In this document: positions 33,046 through 44,679 of the stretch, piece after piece
How positions within the stretch are numbered: position 1 is the stretch's first letter
Layout of the letters: each line of letters starts with the position of its first letter
DNA from: Molanna angustata
Taxonomy: Eukaryota; Arthropoda; Insecta; Trichoptera; Molannidae
Length of the DNA: 64,000 bases
Assembly (NCBI GenBank): GCA_963576475.1
Contig: OY754974.1
Span: 7,302,974 to 7,366,973, forward strand
Direction: 5' to 3'
Program-made: the position numbers and the translations under genes
Notes under the pieces: model-generated
The model's database searches: none
Seen by the model: the letters and a program-made list of their open reading frames with translations, nothing else
Told to the model about the DNA's origin: nothing

Positions 33046-33252
33046 AACCGCCGTGGCACAGTTGGTAAGCCGTTTGGCTTCTGTGCGAGCGTCCTGGGTT
33101 CGATTCCCAGCAAAGAAGAAATTTATTTAAATTCATTTCTCACGCAAATATTGCTTCTCTGGGCTGGAAACACGGGTTAGTTGGAAGAATTCGGCAATAA
33201 ACTCGCCACTTGCGCAGGGTGGAAGGAAGTGTTGGTTATTATTATTATTATT
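33046..33252 (+). mobile_element. tRNA-derived SINE, family 2, full copy
   Basis: The head GCCGTGGCACAGTTGGTAAG with A-box-like sequence, and GGGTTCGATTCCCAGC as B-box, is followed by the body CTCACGCAAATATTGCTTCT, GGGCTGGAAAC, CAATAAACTCGCCACTTGCG and a (TTA)n tail. A full relative lies at 63513-63712. Confidence 0.9.
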
Positions 33253-34203
33253 AACTCAATAGAATAAATAAAATAAAATGAAATGCAACATTTAATTATT
33301 TTATGATAAAAATATATATTACTTATATACCTACCTGAAAAATAAATATAATACAATTTTATGAAAATTTACCTTTCTCAATATCAGGAACATATTAAAT
33401 CAAACCTTCCTAGGAAATATGTACACGTGGAATATGGAAAATCATACAATATTAATAAAATAAAAATTAAGCAGACAGATAGGAATAAATCGGCATCATT
33501 TCGATAATTTTATTCCAAATTGGACGGATTCATATTTTATATGAACGGAATATTTTGACATTTTATCATATTTTCCTCAGCTTCCCGTCACTTTGAAAAA
33601 TTAAGTTTTCAATACGAACGTCCCAGAGGCATTCAATTATTTTTTTGTCAAATCTCAAATATTTTTTTTTTTTTGCGATTCGAAAAACGTGGATCATATC
33701 GCATTTTAAATTCGACAGACGCACATGAGCAAAATATACCAACTTTCAAAGGTTTTTATTAATTTTTTAAAATTTGTCAAAAATCATCCTGCAATTGCCT
33801 TAAAATGCTATTTTATATACTAACAATATTATTAGGTATATAAAAAATATATTTACTATCATTTAATGTTCCTATACAGGATTGTAATCGTCTATATATT
33901 TAACAAAATGTGAGATGATTTTGAAAATTATGACATAAAATCATAGAAAAGATATAAATATATATAAATTATTAGTCTCTATAAAACTTGTCAGCTCAAG
34001 TCAATGCACTTTACCCAAATTATTATCAAACCAAATGTAGGGCTGCTCATGAAGTTTATTATAAGATTTATTAAAAAATCAAACAAGGAAATCTTTTAAT
34101 TAAAATCAATGAATTATTTATATTACTTTATACAAAAAAACATACTTAAAATTGATTTTAACGAATGTAGATGAAGGGTAAGATTAGATGATCATGTAAT
34201 TAT
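33253..34203. other. AT-rich DNA, nothing recognised
   Basis: No shared repeat or domain-bearing frame. Confidence 0.4.
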
Positions 34204-34497
34204 TTATACATTATTAAGATTAAAACAAAATACGATCACACAATCAGGTCGAGGGCTAATATCCGTCTTTGGACCCTCATAATATGCACGGACGCTGCAT
34301 TCTTCCAATATGTGTTGCATTGTTTGAGAGGGATGGCCGCAATCGCATTGAGCGGATGGAACAATGCCCCACTTTGCCATGAGGTAGTTACAGCATCCAT
34401 GTCCAGTGCGGATTTTATTTAGAGAGGTCCTCAGCCTTCTTGGCAGATCCATTAACATCCAGGTTGGAGTTTTCCCAGTCATTGTTCCAAGTCCCAT
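34204..34497 (-). mobile_element. R1/jockey-like LINE 3' end with zinc-knuckle
   Basis: The minus frame reads LPRRLRTSLNKIRTGHGCCN, then AQCDCGHPSQTMQHILEEC. This is the RNase H-adjacent LNRxRTGxxxC motif and terminal Cys-x-Cys...His...Cys module common to R1/jockey-type elements. It is open for 97 codons to its stop. It differs from 4690 and 20954, so it is a separate family. Confidence 0.88.
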
Positions 34498-35629
34498 TCA
34501 GGCTGAAACCCTCTCCAACGAGGTCACGTCCGAGTTTTGCTACATTAAGATGAAGTCCATTCAACAACAGTACAGAAAACCATCTAGATGATGACAGTAG
34601 GTACAGTACTCATATTATTGATGTTAAAAAAAAAAAAATCAAGATTTGCTTATATGCTCCCCGTCGTGGGTTGCGTTCATTTCAAAACGAAAAAAAGATA
34701 TTATTATTGGCGTTGCTTTTTTGTTATTAATTTCTTCAAATAAAATTCAGCCATGACACACGATACCATTCCAACAATGTCATTATATTTATTTTAATTA
34801 ATGAACTAAGAATCTCATGAAATCGATACCCTGCCAACGTCTAATACTTTTTCTTCGAAAAGGTCATTTTTTATATTTCATGAGACGCTCTTCAAACATC
34901 TTGAATTTCAAATTCATTTAAAATGCTAAGTGACAAAAATGCGAATACTCGTTTTAAATATGACACATTGTTCAATTTTATTTTATAATTTATCTGTTAT
35001 TCACCATGTAAACATCATTGATATAAATACGCCTAAAAATGCCCTTTTGTATCAAAAGTACATACCTGTGATATATCTTCGTGTCGACGGAGATTCCCAA
35101 ATGTGGAGTCGGATGCATTCGTATATTGTATGTATATAAATAAAGTCAACTTGAATTATATTCTGGACTAAATAATAATTTTTAATATCATACACAACAT
35201 TTGGATTTAAAAGATATATTATATTGTAAAATTTACCTGGTTCATTTTAATCAAAATTGGAAATATGAGTCTTTACTGTGATGACACTAATTAGTAATCG
35301 ACTGCTCTTAATTAACTTGAACCTGAAACCAAAATTATCCACTTCAAAAAAATGCACAAAAGATCGTAAATTGTAAAGGATACAAAAATGTAGTTATAAC
35401 ATCCAAACGATATTTACCTACTTGTGTTCGACCGAACTTTCGACTTCGGCTTCAGCCTCCTTCGGCCAAAAAAAAATCACATTCAGCTTCAGCCACCTTC
35501 GGAGAAAAAAAAACAACAAGTTTTCTAACAGTTATAAAAAGTAAAAACTGAATAATTTGTACGAACGCACGAATTTCACTAAACTGAATTGTTATGACAA
35601 TTGAACTTCGATAGTTAGACTATAGATAC
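34498..35629. other. No gene; CTTCGGCTTCAGCC clusters near 35435-35510
   Basis: Mostly AT-rich. CGACTTCGGCTTCAGCCTCC, TTCGGCC and CAGCTTCAGCCACCTTCGG form a degenerate short tandem, and TTGGCTTCGGCC recurs near 36016, on the other side of the LINE at 35630-35990. Confidence 0.4.
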
Positions 35630-35990
35630 CGCCACGGGAGATAATCAGAAGAACTTGAATCCCTGGTCCCTCTTCCGTCCATTCACAGAAGAGTCACTCG
35701 TTTTATTCAATCTCAACACCCGTTGACAGTAAACCTTCAATTTCCACGAACCAGTCGCTTCTCGAATTATTTTATAAACACAGCAGCCCGGCTGTGGAAC
35801 GATCTTCCGAATTCTGTGTTTCCACTAATATTTTCCTGAGCAGATTACAAACCCTCCCCAACGCTACGTAGAGCGCTTCTTCGGAAAAGGATGGCTGGAA
35901 TCCTAATATCTGGTGTCCCCTACGTCCCCTACATTAATATAAAACTATCCCTCCACAATTTTCATCGATGTTTTTATAGTTTTTAAACAG
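35630..35990 (+). mobile_element. LINE C-terminal end (family L)
   Basis: The plus strand reads TSRFSNYFINTAARLWND, then LPNSVFP before a shift. This is the FxxRTxRLWNxLPxxVF terminus of many LINEs. The copy nested at 60170-60416 on the minus strand shares FINTAARLWNDLPNSVFP. The downstream CTAATATCTGGTGTCCCCTA is shared too. Confidence 0.8.
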
Positions 35991-36329
35991 TATTATTAGG
36001 AAGGTAAGATCGAAACTTTGGCTTCGGCCAAAAGCTATTACGACCAAATCTATAGTATATACGCTATTTAGCTTTTATATACGAAAAATTGCAAAACAAT
36101 AATATGTGCATTTAAATTATTGTGATACGACATAAACAAATAAATTTTCGATCTTAGTGTGTTTATATGTAAGACAATCCATTGATTTACACAATCGAAG
36201 CAAAAAAATAAACATCACGATAGAATAATGTGTCGTCTACCTCTTCATATTCAACTATGCTGTGCTTTCAAAGATGACCTCATATTATATCCTTTCTGAT
36301 CCGTTTTTCAAAATATGATTCGGTCACAA
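35991..36329. other. No gene recognised
   Basis: Anonymous AT-rich DNA apart from the TTGGCTTCGGCC motif. Confidence 0.4.
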
Positions 36330-36465
36330 ATTATAATAAACACTTCCTTGCACCCTGCGCAAGTGGCAAGTTTATTGCCGTATGGCAATTTCATACAACT
36401 AACCAGTGTTTCCAGCCCAGAGGAGCAATATTTGCGTGAAAAAATAAATTTAAATATATTTCTTC
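36330..36465 (-). mobile_element. SINE family 2, body, minus strand
   Basis: ATAATAAACACTTCCTTGCA, CCCTGCGCAAGTGGCAAG, AACCAGTGTTTCCAGCCCAG and GCAATATTTGCGTGA are the reverse complement of 33130-33250. The head is missing. Confidence 0.85.
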
Positions 36466-37759
36466 TTTTATATTTATTCATCATAAGACTAACATTGATT
36501 CCATTATTTAGAGGTGTCCGACCATTTCCATGTTCAAAGTATAAATGATCCCATGATGATGAGATTGGTCGCAACCGATCAACGACCTGTAAAAAAGATA
36601 CAATATAATATCTAATATTATAAATCTGTTTGAAATCTTTTTAGCATTAGTTCCGTCTCGGCCATACATAAATTTCCTAGGAGCGGAATCATAACATTTA
36701 TGACGTCACTATTGTGGATAGAGTTAATTAAAAACTTGTTTCTTTTATATTGTTACATGGTGGTAATTAAAATTATTATACCATCCTATTTGGGCACAGA
36801 CAATATTGAAGAATTAACGGTTTATATTGGATATAGATAGTCTTTATTTAGTTCACCACAATAAAAATAGTTTCAAAATAAGAAAAAAAAATTGAATTTG
36901 TGCACACACTGATATAAAAATTTAAAAAAAATCATTTTGAAAAAAACACGAAGAAAGATTTTTCAAATGGAGTTATACCGATTTATTAATGATAAAATCA
37001 ATACCAAAGACCTTATTGCTTTAGTATATAAGGTATTTGATCAATACCAATAAAGTACTACATATAATCCTAGGTACTCAGTTACTATTATGTACTCCCT
37101 CAAAAGAATTAGCAGATCAATACGTAAATTGTAAATTATAGTATCTAAATAAAATGCAACAAACGCACCGGTCAAGCTCTGAATTGGAAATAATCCACTC
37201 TTCCAGATGCTTTTTAATATATCAAAGGATTCCGCTCTGAGGAAGTCGCTATACTACCTATCAACCTTTATGATTCCTGATTATTAACTTTAAAAAAATC
37301 GTTGTTGATTCATCATGCAGATATTCATAAATACCGAATTTTAATATATTTTTTTTTTATAATTATTAAATGTCTGGATAACGGCTAAAAGATTTTCAAA
37401 TAATAATTCAGTAATTAATTATTTATTTACATCAAAGTAGGTACCTACATATATTTTTTAATAAAAACAATGGGCAACGAACAATAATATTTTTTTAAAC
37501 AAATATAATAAATAAGAATAACAACATTAGTAATCATAATCACTTAATCAGCTCACCTTTGATTTCATGTTGCATTGTACTCAATACTGGTAACAAAACA
37601 ATGAATTATTCCTGTCTAATGGTGCTCCTGAATTTGAATTTAATTTAAATTAATTTAAAAGTAGGATAAAGCTGCTTTGCTAAAAAAATTATTTGTAAAG
37701 TTATTTCATCATGAATAAGCAAAAAAAAATCACTTGAAAACATCCGATTTTTTAAAGTA
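36466..37759. other. AT-rich DNA, nothing recognised
   Basis: No shared repeat or domain-bearing frame was found. Confidence 0.4.
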
Positions 37760-37820
37760 ATCCACTATGATCGATTCCTGCCTCGGATGATTTCGTTCAC
37801 CTATAGCACAATCATAAGAT
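37760..37820 (+). mobile_element. SINE family 3, short fragment
   Basis: CGATTCCTGCCTCGGATGAT and TTCGTTCACCTATAGCACAA match the junction between head and body of family 3. Confidence 0.7.
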
Positions 37821-37904
37821 CCAAATATTCACTATTAAAAAAATACAATCGAGCATATTGTATATATTATGACTGTTCAAGCATAAAAAGAAATATAAAT
37901 CATG

Positions 37905-38310
37905 TATTTATTTATTTATATACGTTATCTACAAGTGGACAAAGGTGGGTTTATTGATATAGCAATGTGAAGTCTTTAAAGTTGATTTGGTACAATATTA
38001 GGTATTTAGTGAGAAATAAAGAAAAAACAAGAAATGAGAGAAAAAAATAACACTGATCATGGCAATAAGGAAAATAAGTAGGGTACGGAAGTATATAGAA
38101 AGAATATTCTGGAATATTTGACAGATATTTTTTTTTAGTTGATATTAAAATATTTGTATGGATTGAGACGACGTTGCTTCATCACTTAGACTATTCCATA
38201 GTCAAGCTGATTGTACTTGAAGAGAAGAGCTGAAAACTTCTGTATTGTGAATAGGGAAAGCTAGTGTAGCACGTTCAGCACATCGAAGGGGTAGACTGTT
38301 ATGAAAAATT
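37905..38310 (-). mobile_element. LINE 3' end, minus strand
   Basis: The minus strand over 38165-38310 reads HNSLPLRCAERATLAFPIHN, then VFSSSLQVQSA-stop-LWNSL. It matches the LPLRxxR...xxxxSF...xARLWNxLP terminus. The 3' UTR runs to the reversed A-rich tail at ~37905. Confidence 0.7.
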
Positions 38311-39171
38311 ATTATTATGATTCATCAAAATTTAGCTGTCATGAACAAAATATTTTAAGTGTTGAATCAAATTATAATGCGAACCGTTCTCGCGAGTCCT
38401 TATAAATAAATCGAATAGATAAGTAGGTTCTTATAAATGAAGCAGCGAATTACACACATGGTTATTACCTGTAAATGAAAACACACTACAAATTTGAATA
38501 CTTGCGTATGAAAACAATTACGTCCACCTGATGTATTTTTTTTAATTAATATAATTAGACCTTTGAACATCTATACAATTAGGTACTTCAATGGACGCCG
38601 GAATGTGTACAAAAAATTATATATGATTTCTTTCTAGACAGTTTAATTATGCACGATCAACCATTTTGTTTTCTTATATACCTTTGTTCATATAACAAAT
38701 CTAATAACTTCATATTATATAATAATAATGGAATAAAAATTGATACCACGTCGCACTGTCATAGATTAAATCTTTCTTGTGAAAAATAATACGAAAATGT
38801 ATTTTTAAAAATTTTAAATTATTCATTGAGAACATGTGTAATTTATTAAGACGGTGAGTTATTCAAATCGATTTTAGTATTTTTTTTTTAATTTGAAACA
38901 GGGGCATGCAAATGATGGCCCGGGGCCTGATTCGGTTCGCTGATTAAAAGATAAAACGTACTGCCTAAATATATAATAACTAAAGAATGAATACAATCCA
39001 AACTGCCAGCTCTCTACAATAGTTTTTGACAATAACTATCAAGGAAAAAAAACAAGCAAAATTAACCGCCACACATATAAATCTACATACCAAAATCTAT
39101 GGCATCCTTCACATTCGTGTAACCGTCTCATTTATAATTGAAATATACGAATAATTTATAACAAAGTATTC
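38311..39171. other. AT-rich DNA, nothing recognised
   Basis: No shared repeat or credible frame. GGCATGCAAATGATGGCCCG near 38904 is an isolated GC-richer patch. Confidence 0.4.
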
Positions 39172-39215
39172 GATTTTAATAACGAAACGTTTTCGAAGTG
39201 GTGACTCGGCATTAT
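39172..39215. repeat. Short motif shared with 5725-5765
   Basis: GATTTTAATAACGAAACGTT then TTCGAAGTGGTGACT resembles GATTTTAACGACAGGTTTCG then GAAGTGGTCACT at 5720-5755. Possibly the decayed terminus of one Penelope-like family. Confidence 0.35.
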
Positions 39216-39394
39216 CAATAGCTAAATGAAACTAAATTTGACAATACTTATCCTTCATTCGTTACCCCTAAATATGGGGTAACCAGCGAGAATTGAGTAA
39301 TACTTCTTAAATATTTACAATGTTGCCAAATGTGTGGGCGGAGTTATTCTAATTTTTGAATGTCTATTATTTATTCATATATTGTGGTAACACT

Positions 39395-39465
39395 TCCTTA
39401 AACCCTGTGCAAGTGGCGAATTTATTACCTGATGGCAATATCTTCCTACACAGAATTTAGACTGT
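39395..39465 (-). mobile_element. SINE family 2, 3' tail, minus strand
   Basis: AACACTTCCTTAAACCCTGT and GCAAGTGGCGAATTTATTAC are the reversed tail of family 2. Confidence 0.75.
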
Positions 39466-39549
39466 GGTACTCCCTAATAATTGTATTGCTTGAATCAAAT
39501 TATATAGAGATTAAACAATATTCTTCGAAATTTTATTCATTACAAGAAA

Positions 39550-39595
39550 ATAATGGCCCCGGCAAAGCGAAACGTTCGTTCTATTAGAAAAAAAG
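39550..39595 (+). repeat. Possible Penelope-like terminal remnant
   Basis: GCGAAACGTTCGTTCTATTA and AGAAAA resemble the minus-strand sequence of 18911-18930 (CCGAAACGGTCGTTCTGTTA). Only this short stretch matches. Confidence 0.35.
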
Positions 39596-39627
39596 AATTA
39601 ACCTTCTTAAACTCCATTTTACATACA

Positions 39628-39720
39628 TACTATCACGCCATGTCCTTGTTATTGAGGTTGACAGAGAGAACCATGCGCCATAAACTTATGTCTTAAATTC
39701 ATCGCATGACTCACATACAT
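39628..39720 (-). repeat. Repeat family G, 3' end, minus strand
   Basis: ACATACATACTATCACGCCA and TGTCCTTG are the reverse of the CATGGCATGATGG...GTATGT end seen at 5350. Confidence 0.5.
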
Positions 39721-39850
39721 ATTTTCATACTATTCATACATGCTAACCTGTTATTAACACTTTGGTCTGTATTACGAAATTGGTCTGTAGAATAAATAAA
39801 AATACACAAATTGAAAATAAACAATACACAATGAATACACAAGAAAAATG

Positions 39851-40396
39851 TTACTTCAAAAAGTCTTTCAGCAATACCAAGAACCCACCAAAATTATTTT
39901 GCGCCACTATTCTCATATCCACTGGTAAATCATAAAACCACTTCACCCCATAATATGAATAATGATTTTGGCCAAAAGATGTATTTTTCTTTGGGATCTT
40001 TATCATTCCACTTGTGCGAGGACCAATTCTTAGATTGTCTATAGGGTGAATTTGGTTAGTGAAATATTCTTTACATATTTGTTTAATTGCATTTATTTTA
40101 TATAACACATTTAATTTTTTAACTTTAAATTGAGAAAATAACTCTTCAGTGGGAAAATCGCTTGGCTTTACTAAAATAATTTTAATAATCTTTCTTTGTA
40201 TGGTATATAATAATTTCAAGTGAGCAGGATACGACCCTCCCCATCCAATTATTCCATATTGCATCACAGACTGAGCCAATGCATAATATGTCATTCTAAG
40301 CATTTCAATATCCAGAAAATTTCTTATACGGTAAAAAACATAAAATATTTTATGCAATCTTTCTCCTATCTTACATATATGGTCCTTCCATTTCAT
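39851..40396 (-). mobile_element. LINE (family K), 181-codon C-terminal frame
   Basis: This is the longest intact frame in the window. It starts with the MKWKDHI-like HI---KL motif of the thumb region. YALAQSVMQYGIIGWGG and SYPAHLKLLYTIQRKIIKII (the AxxxSxxxYGxxxWGxxxxxxxxxxxxxQ block) follow. It ends GVKWFYDLPVDMRI with LLKDFL, the terminal YxxLPxxI. The catalytic YADD region is not present upstream, where SINE debris lies, so it is a 5'-truncated insert. It is the same family as 25540-26400. Confidence 0.9.
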
Positions 40397-40434
40397 TTCA
40401 GATTCAATTATGACACATTTTTATATTCCAATAC

Positions 40435-40506
40435 ATTTCCAAAGCTCTACATAAATGCATGTGCTCTGAAAGATATTGGTCGTGCAGGATTTAAACTCGC
40501 TTACTA
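40435..40506 (-). mobile_element. SINE family 3, degenerate fragment
   Basis: AAATGCATGTGCTCTGAAAG and GGTCGTGCAGGATTTAAACT with CGCTTACTAACC parallel TGCTTGTGCTATAGG, GGTCGAGGCAGGATTCGAAC and the anticodon-arm region of family 3 on the minus strand. It stops at the palindrome beginning 40507. Confidence 0.55.
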
Positions 40507-40542
40507 ACCAAACACTCGATCCTCGAGGATCGAGTGTTTGGT
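40507..40542. repeat. Perfect 36-bp palindrome
   Basis: ACCAAACACTCGATCCTC is followed immediately by its exact reverse complement, with no loop and centred on CTCGAG. It sits where the SINE family 3 head would continue, so half may be SINE sequence duplicated in inverse. Confidence 0.95.
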
Positions 40543-40619
40543 GCAGACCAATCCTAGGATTGTGACTACTTTTTTTTTTACTAATTAAATGTTTTCTTAG
40601 CCTGCCCCTAGCTATCTTT

Positions 40620-40850
40620 CAGCTCTACAAATTTTCTATTTTATTTTATTTTTTTATTTATTTTATAGAACACAACAGCAAACAAGAAAAAAATTATACA
40701 AATATACCTACATAGATAATTTTTATATTGCCAATTACAGTATTCTAAAATATATTACATAAACATTTGTTAGCAATTTTGAAAACTTGATAGGAAAGTA
40801 GAGGTAGGGAGGGGAGTGGAGGGAAGCACCGACCACTAGAAACTCATTCT
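40620..40850 (-). mobile_element. Possible LINE 3' UTR, minus strand
   Basis: TTTTATTTTATTTTTTTATT followed by TAGAACACAACAGCAAACA resembles 3001-3100, and a purine-rich GGTAGGGAGGGGAGTGGAGG lies further in. LINE 3' UTRs elsewhere have C-rich stretches in the sense direction at such positions (for example 54010-54060), consistent with minus orientation. Confidence 0.4.
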
Positions 40851-40974
40851 CTATTCTCTGTCAGTTTTTTTTTTGCATTTATACTTTCCATGTGACCAAA
40901 CCACCTTTATGTCTATTGACATTGTGTTAACAATATCTCTCTTCGAGTTACACTCGGCTCTTATATAGGACATA

Positions 40975-41140
40975 AGGAGAGAATGCAAGATAAACAAGGA
41001 ATTATATTTTGAAAGAAGGACGACGCATGGATGTAAAGGAAGCCATGAATGTGCGCAAAAATAGAGGCGTAGTATGGAGCTCGGTACTCCCTGCCTACCC
41101 CGTTAGGGGCATGTCATGAAGGTATGTATTTATGTTATGT
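40975..41140 (+). repeat. Repeat family G, 3' end
   Basis: TACTCCCTGCCTACCCCGTT, AGGGGCATGTCATGAAGGTA and TGTATTTATG match 5340-5395 and 58627-58685. The preceding GGACGACGCATGGATGTAAA may be LINE-derived. Confidence 0.6.
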
Positions 41141-42094
41141 CATACATATTTCTAAGTGAACTCATTTCAGTGGCACGTATTCTACTTTCACGCTTTTTTA
41201 TTATCAAAGATAAGTTTATTAATTATCGAATGAGTTTATTATGACAGAGAAATATTATTTTGTCATAAGTCATTCAAGTTCTATGTAGGCAATATCATTA
41301 AACAAATAAATAAATATATTTAAATCGATATTTCTATTTAACGAGCGATTTATTATTTATGGGATGTACCTACCTAATATAGGGCACCCCTGACCTACGC
41401 ACAAATGTTCAAAACAATGTAATGTTAATTATACCTTTCGCTTAAATAATTTCAATTTTCTCCTAACATTTTGAATAATTCAATTAAAATTTAAATATTA
41501 GTTAAGCGACTGTGTTATAAATATTTTCCATAATATTATATTTTTGTTTGAATCGTGTTTATATTTTCAAAAAGCGGTCTTAAATCATGTACTACTCATT
41601 AGAATGAGTGAATTAGTATCTATCTACCTATTCATTTTTTAATATTTTGATACTCAAACATTTTGAATACCTATTCTTAAAATATTTTATAATTTTCTGA
41701 GAAAGAATATTATTTTTGCTTAACTCAGAATACCAACTATTTAATTTATAATAGTTTATACGAGAGACCTACAAGTTGCTTTAAAATGTTGATTATACAA
41801 AGTAAATGGGTTTCGTATATTTCAACAAATTAACTTTTTTGTAAATTTCAATATGGTTGTACATGTAAATATAAAGATAGTTAATATACCTAGAATAAAA
41901 AGTAGGTACAACCAACAAAATATATTAAAATGCAAATAAATAGTAAATACCTAAATGAATATACAATAACAAGAAATCAAATCATTTGATCTAAAAAAAA
42001 CGATGTACATATAATTCATATTGTTAGCATCAATTAGAATTCACAAGGGTACCTATTCATTCGCTAATACGATTTTTTACAACAGAACGTTTTC
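41141..42094. other. AT-rich DNA, nothing recognised
   Basis: Anonymous. TAGGTACCTA-type words are frequent. Confidence 0.4.
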
Positions 42095-42475
42095 ACCGAG
42101 ACTTCTCGGCAAGGTGTAAAAGAAAACTAAAATTTGAGATATCAATCATATCTACTTCAAGTAGTACCTACGTTCGGTTGTAATAAATCTAATCTGTTGA
42201 TAAATACTCTTTTTCAATCTGAATTACCTAATATTCGAATATTTTTTTGTAGTAACCTACGCAAACATTGGATTTTTTCCCTGTCGGAAGTCAATGATAG
42301 TTTTATGGCAATACCAAAGGCATTTTTAATGAACTTTGCGCAAGCGCATAAAGTGATCACGTTAACTAGCCGATAACTGATTGTAAGCCATGCAGGTACC
42401 TTGATTTCCAAGTTATCCTTTTATATTCCAACTTCGTCACTATTGCAATGTTTAAAAAAACTGTCGTAAAAAATA
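42095..42475 (+). repeat. Dispersed repeat family E, long copy
   Basis: TAGTAACCTACGCAAACATT, GGATTTTTTCCCTGTCGGAA, ATGAACTTTGCGCAAGCGCA, TAAAGTGATCACGT and TTATATTCCAACTTCGTCAC are shared with 55925-56080 and, reversed, 58430-58590. The biological class is unknown; it lacks a tRNA-like head and coding frame. Confidence 0.7.
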
Positions 42476-42599
42476 ATAAATATTTTTAAAATTAACATAC
42501 TAAACTCTGATAATACAAAAAATTTGGAATTCTTCTTATAAGAAACGAAAAAAATATTTTACCATTCATATTTAATCATAATAAAAATAGATACCTCAT

Positions 42600-43085
42600 C
42601 ATCACCATCATCATAAGCTCGACAGCCCTGGGCGGGCCTTGGCTGAATCCAGGAGTCTCCTACATTCCCGTCTATCCGTTGCCTTCGTTCTCCAGTATAT
42701 AATATATATTGTGGAAGCATCGGCATCGACACTGTCCATCCATCAAGTCCTTGGTCTTCCTGGTCTCCTTCGACCTAGTGGAACATTGAGTGTGAGGCGT
42801 TTTGTGTGATTGTCGTCGTCCATTCGGATTATGTGACCAGCCCATCCCAAGCGCCCAATATTGATGGAACTGATCACATCGGGCTCTTCATAGGTCTCAT
42901 AAAGCTCCCTGTTGTATCGACGACGCCAACCATTATTCTCTTTTATTGGCCTGTAGATCGTTCGAAGGATCCTTCTCTCAAAAGCCGCTATGGATCCTTC
43001 AGTTTGTTTAGTCATCATCCAGGTTTCGGAAGCATACGTGATGACCGGCTTGATGAGTGTTTTGTACAAAAGGATCATTGTCTTT
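42600..43085 (-). mobile_element. RTE-like LINE, C-terminal region
   Basis: The minus frame 43078 to 42743 reads LIKPVITYASETWMMTKQTE, FERRILRTIYRPIK, then GRLGWAGHIIRMDDD and GRRRPGRPRT. The stop is TGA where Arg (CGA) is expected, a C-to-T change at a CpG. Beyond it the same frame reads WMDSVDADAS and, near 42610, LLDSAKARPGL, the family's usual end. So the element was truncated by one nonsense mutation and otherwise reads well. Confidence 0.88.
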
Positions 43086-43635
43086 CAAATATAGATACCA
43101 TAAAATAAAATAAATCTCTAAAAATCTTTAGTTATAAATCAATAGTTTTTTTTAATACGTGTTGAACAAATGAAATATTATATTATAAAAAATCAATCAT
43201 TTGCACGCTCGTTGTAAATTAATCTTCAATAACTGACAATAAATAAATTTGATGATATTCTTTCCCTCGTTATCATAAATATTCATCCCTCATTATCAAA
43301 AATCATCCAAGTCTTGAATATTTTTTATGGCGAAGCTCACATTACAAAACTCATAACATTTGCATTCAACTTGACATCAAAATGGCCGAATCTGGGTATT
43401 TAATTTTTACGACAGATCAATTATATTTAATGGTTCTGAGAAAGCCTTAAAAACACTCGAAATCATTTCAAATTTATTCATAGAGCATTATTCTGATATC
43501 TTGTCAAAGTAGGTACTGAGCGAAATAATTTGTAAGATTTCCTGAAAATCGCGAGTTTAAAAGTATACTCTGGATTGCTCTTTTTTTATTAAATATTCAA
43601 CTAAATACATGTCATATTAAACCTGTAAATCCCTG
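43086..43635. other. AT-rich DNA, nothing recognised
   Basis: No shared repeat or credible frame. Confidence 0.4.
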
Positions 43636-43639
43636 AATA

Positions 43640-43856
43640 GACTAGGGACGGGTGTAGGAAGTTGCAAGGTAAACCTGGACAGATCGAGATTGCTAGAGGA
43701 TAACCAGGACATGGCATGCGAATGTGGGGAGACGCAGAACATGTCACACCTGCTGAACTGCCCGCTTATGGAAGGAGGGTGCTCTGAGGAGGATCTGTGG
43801 CGAGCGAATGAGAACGCTATTATGGATGCAAATTACTGGAGGGACACAATATAGAT
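43640..43856 (+). mobile_element. R1/jockey-like LINE 3' end with zinc-knuckle
   Basis: The frame reads EDNQDMACECGETQNMSHLL then NCPLMEGGCSEEDLW and ENAIMDANYW to a TAG stop. Cys-x-Cys-x7-His-x3-Cys is again the terminal zinc-knuckle. The sequence differs from the 4690, 20954 and 34204 copies, indicating a further family or branch. Confidence 0.82.
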
Positions 43857-43884
43857 TGATGATCTTGGACACAGAAAGTAAGTA

Positions 43885-44020
43885 AGTATTAAACTATTGG
43901 ACCGAATAAAAAATGAGAAGATACGTAGAAGGACAGGAGTTACAGACGTCATCGAAAGAGTGGCTTTTGCGGCACACGTTGCTAGACTTCAAGACCAGAG
44001 GTGGACAAAAAGGAAAATAT
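43885..44020 (+). mobile_element. RTE-like LINE, fragment
   Basis: The frame reads LDRIKNEKIRRRTGVTDVIE then RVAFAAHVARLQDQRW and TKRKIF. This is the DRIxNexIRxxTGVxDVxxRxxxxxxxHxARxxDxRW segment of RTE-type elements. It is continuous and unbroken over ~42 codons, then lost at ~44020. Confidence 0.85.
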
Positions 44021-44679
44021 TTTGATATAAAGTCAATAATGTTTATTTTAACAGACATATTACCGATAAATATTGAATGCCAAGAAATGCAGTATTGTCA
44101 AAATGGAAGGGATTCAAATACAGATTAGCAACATTAAAATGTTTATAATAGTGACTATCATACTAGATTCTTTCAAAACTTGGATCTTGTTAGATACTCG
44201 TCATAAATAGTTAGTATTTTTTTTCGAATCCTGTATGAACATTAAGTTAAGGGAAAAAGATGACCTACCACGGAATAAAGAATATACAGAGCTGACATAA
44301 GCTATATCTTTAGGCCAGGTGATTGGAACACAAAGTGAGAGGGAACGGGGGTATCCCATAGGGCATAGACATTCAATGTTATAAATCGGATATTAATAAC
44401 ACATTTATGTAGCAGCATAACTATTTCATTTTGGAAATTTAAATATTAGTATCGATAACTGTTTCAATTTTCATTCCAAGCCATTCCGAAAGTATTCGAA
44501 TATGTTATATTGATTGCCACCAAATCTTGGCGGTAAAGTAACCCGTTGTTTACCAAGAAATTTTGATTATGTCATGTCTATAGATTAAGTATATTATGGT
44601 ACCTACCCAAAATAGTAATTCTCATAAAATGAAAAGTTAGATACGTGTACCTATATGTTTGACAGTTCTTACCCAATTT
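44021..44679. other. No gene recognised
   Basis: Anonymous DNA. Near 44325-44365 a GGGAACGGGGGTATCCC block is GC-rich and contains an inverted GGG/CCC pair. Confidence 0.4.

Noticed and set aside
33046..33117. Possible functional tRNA gene
   Set aside because: Same reason: the head is continuous with a repeated SINE body and (TTA)n tail.
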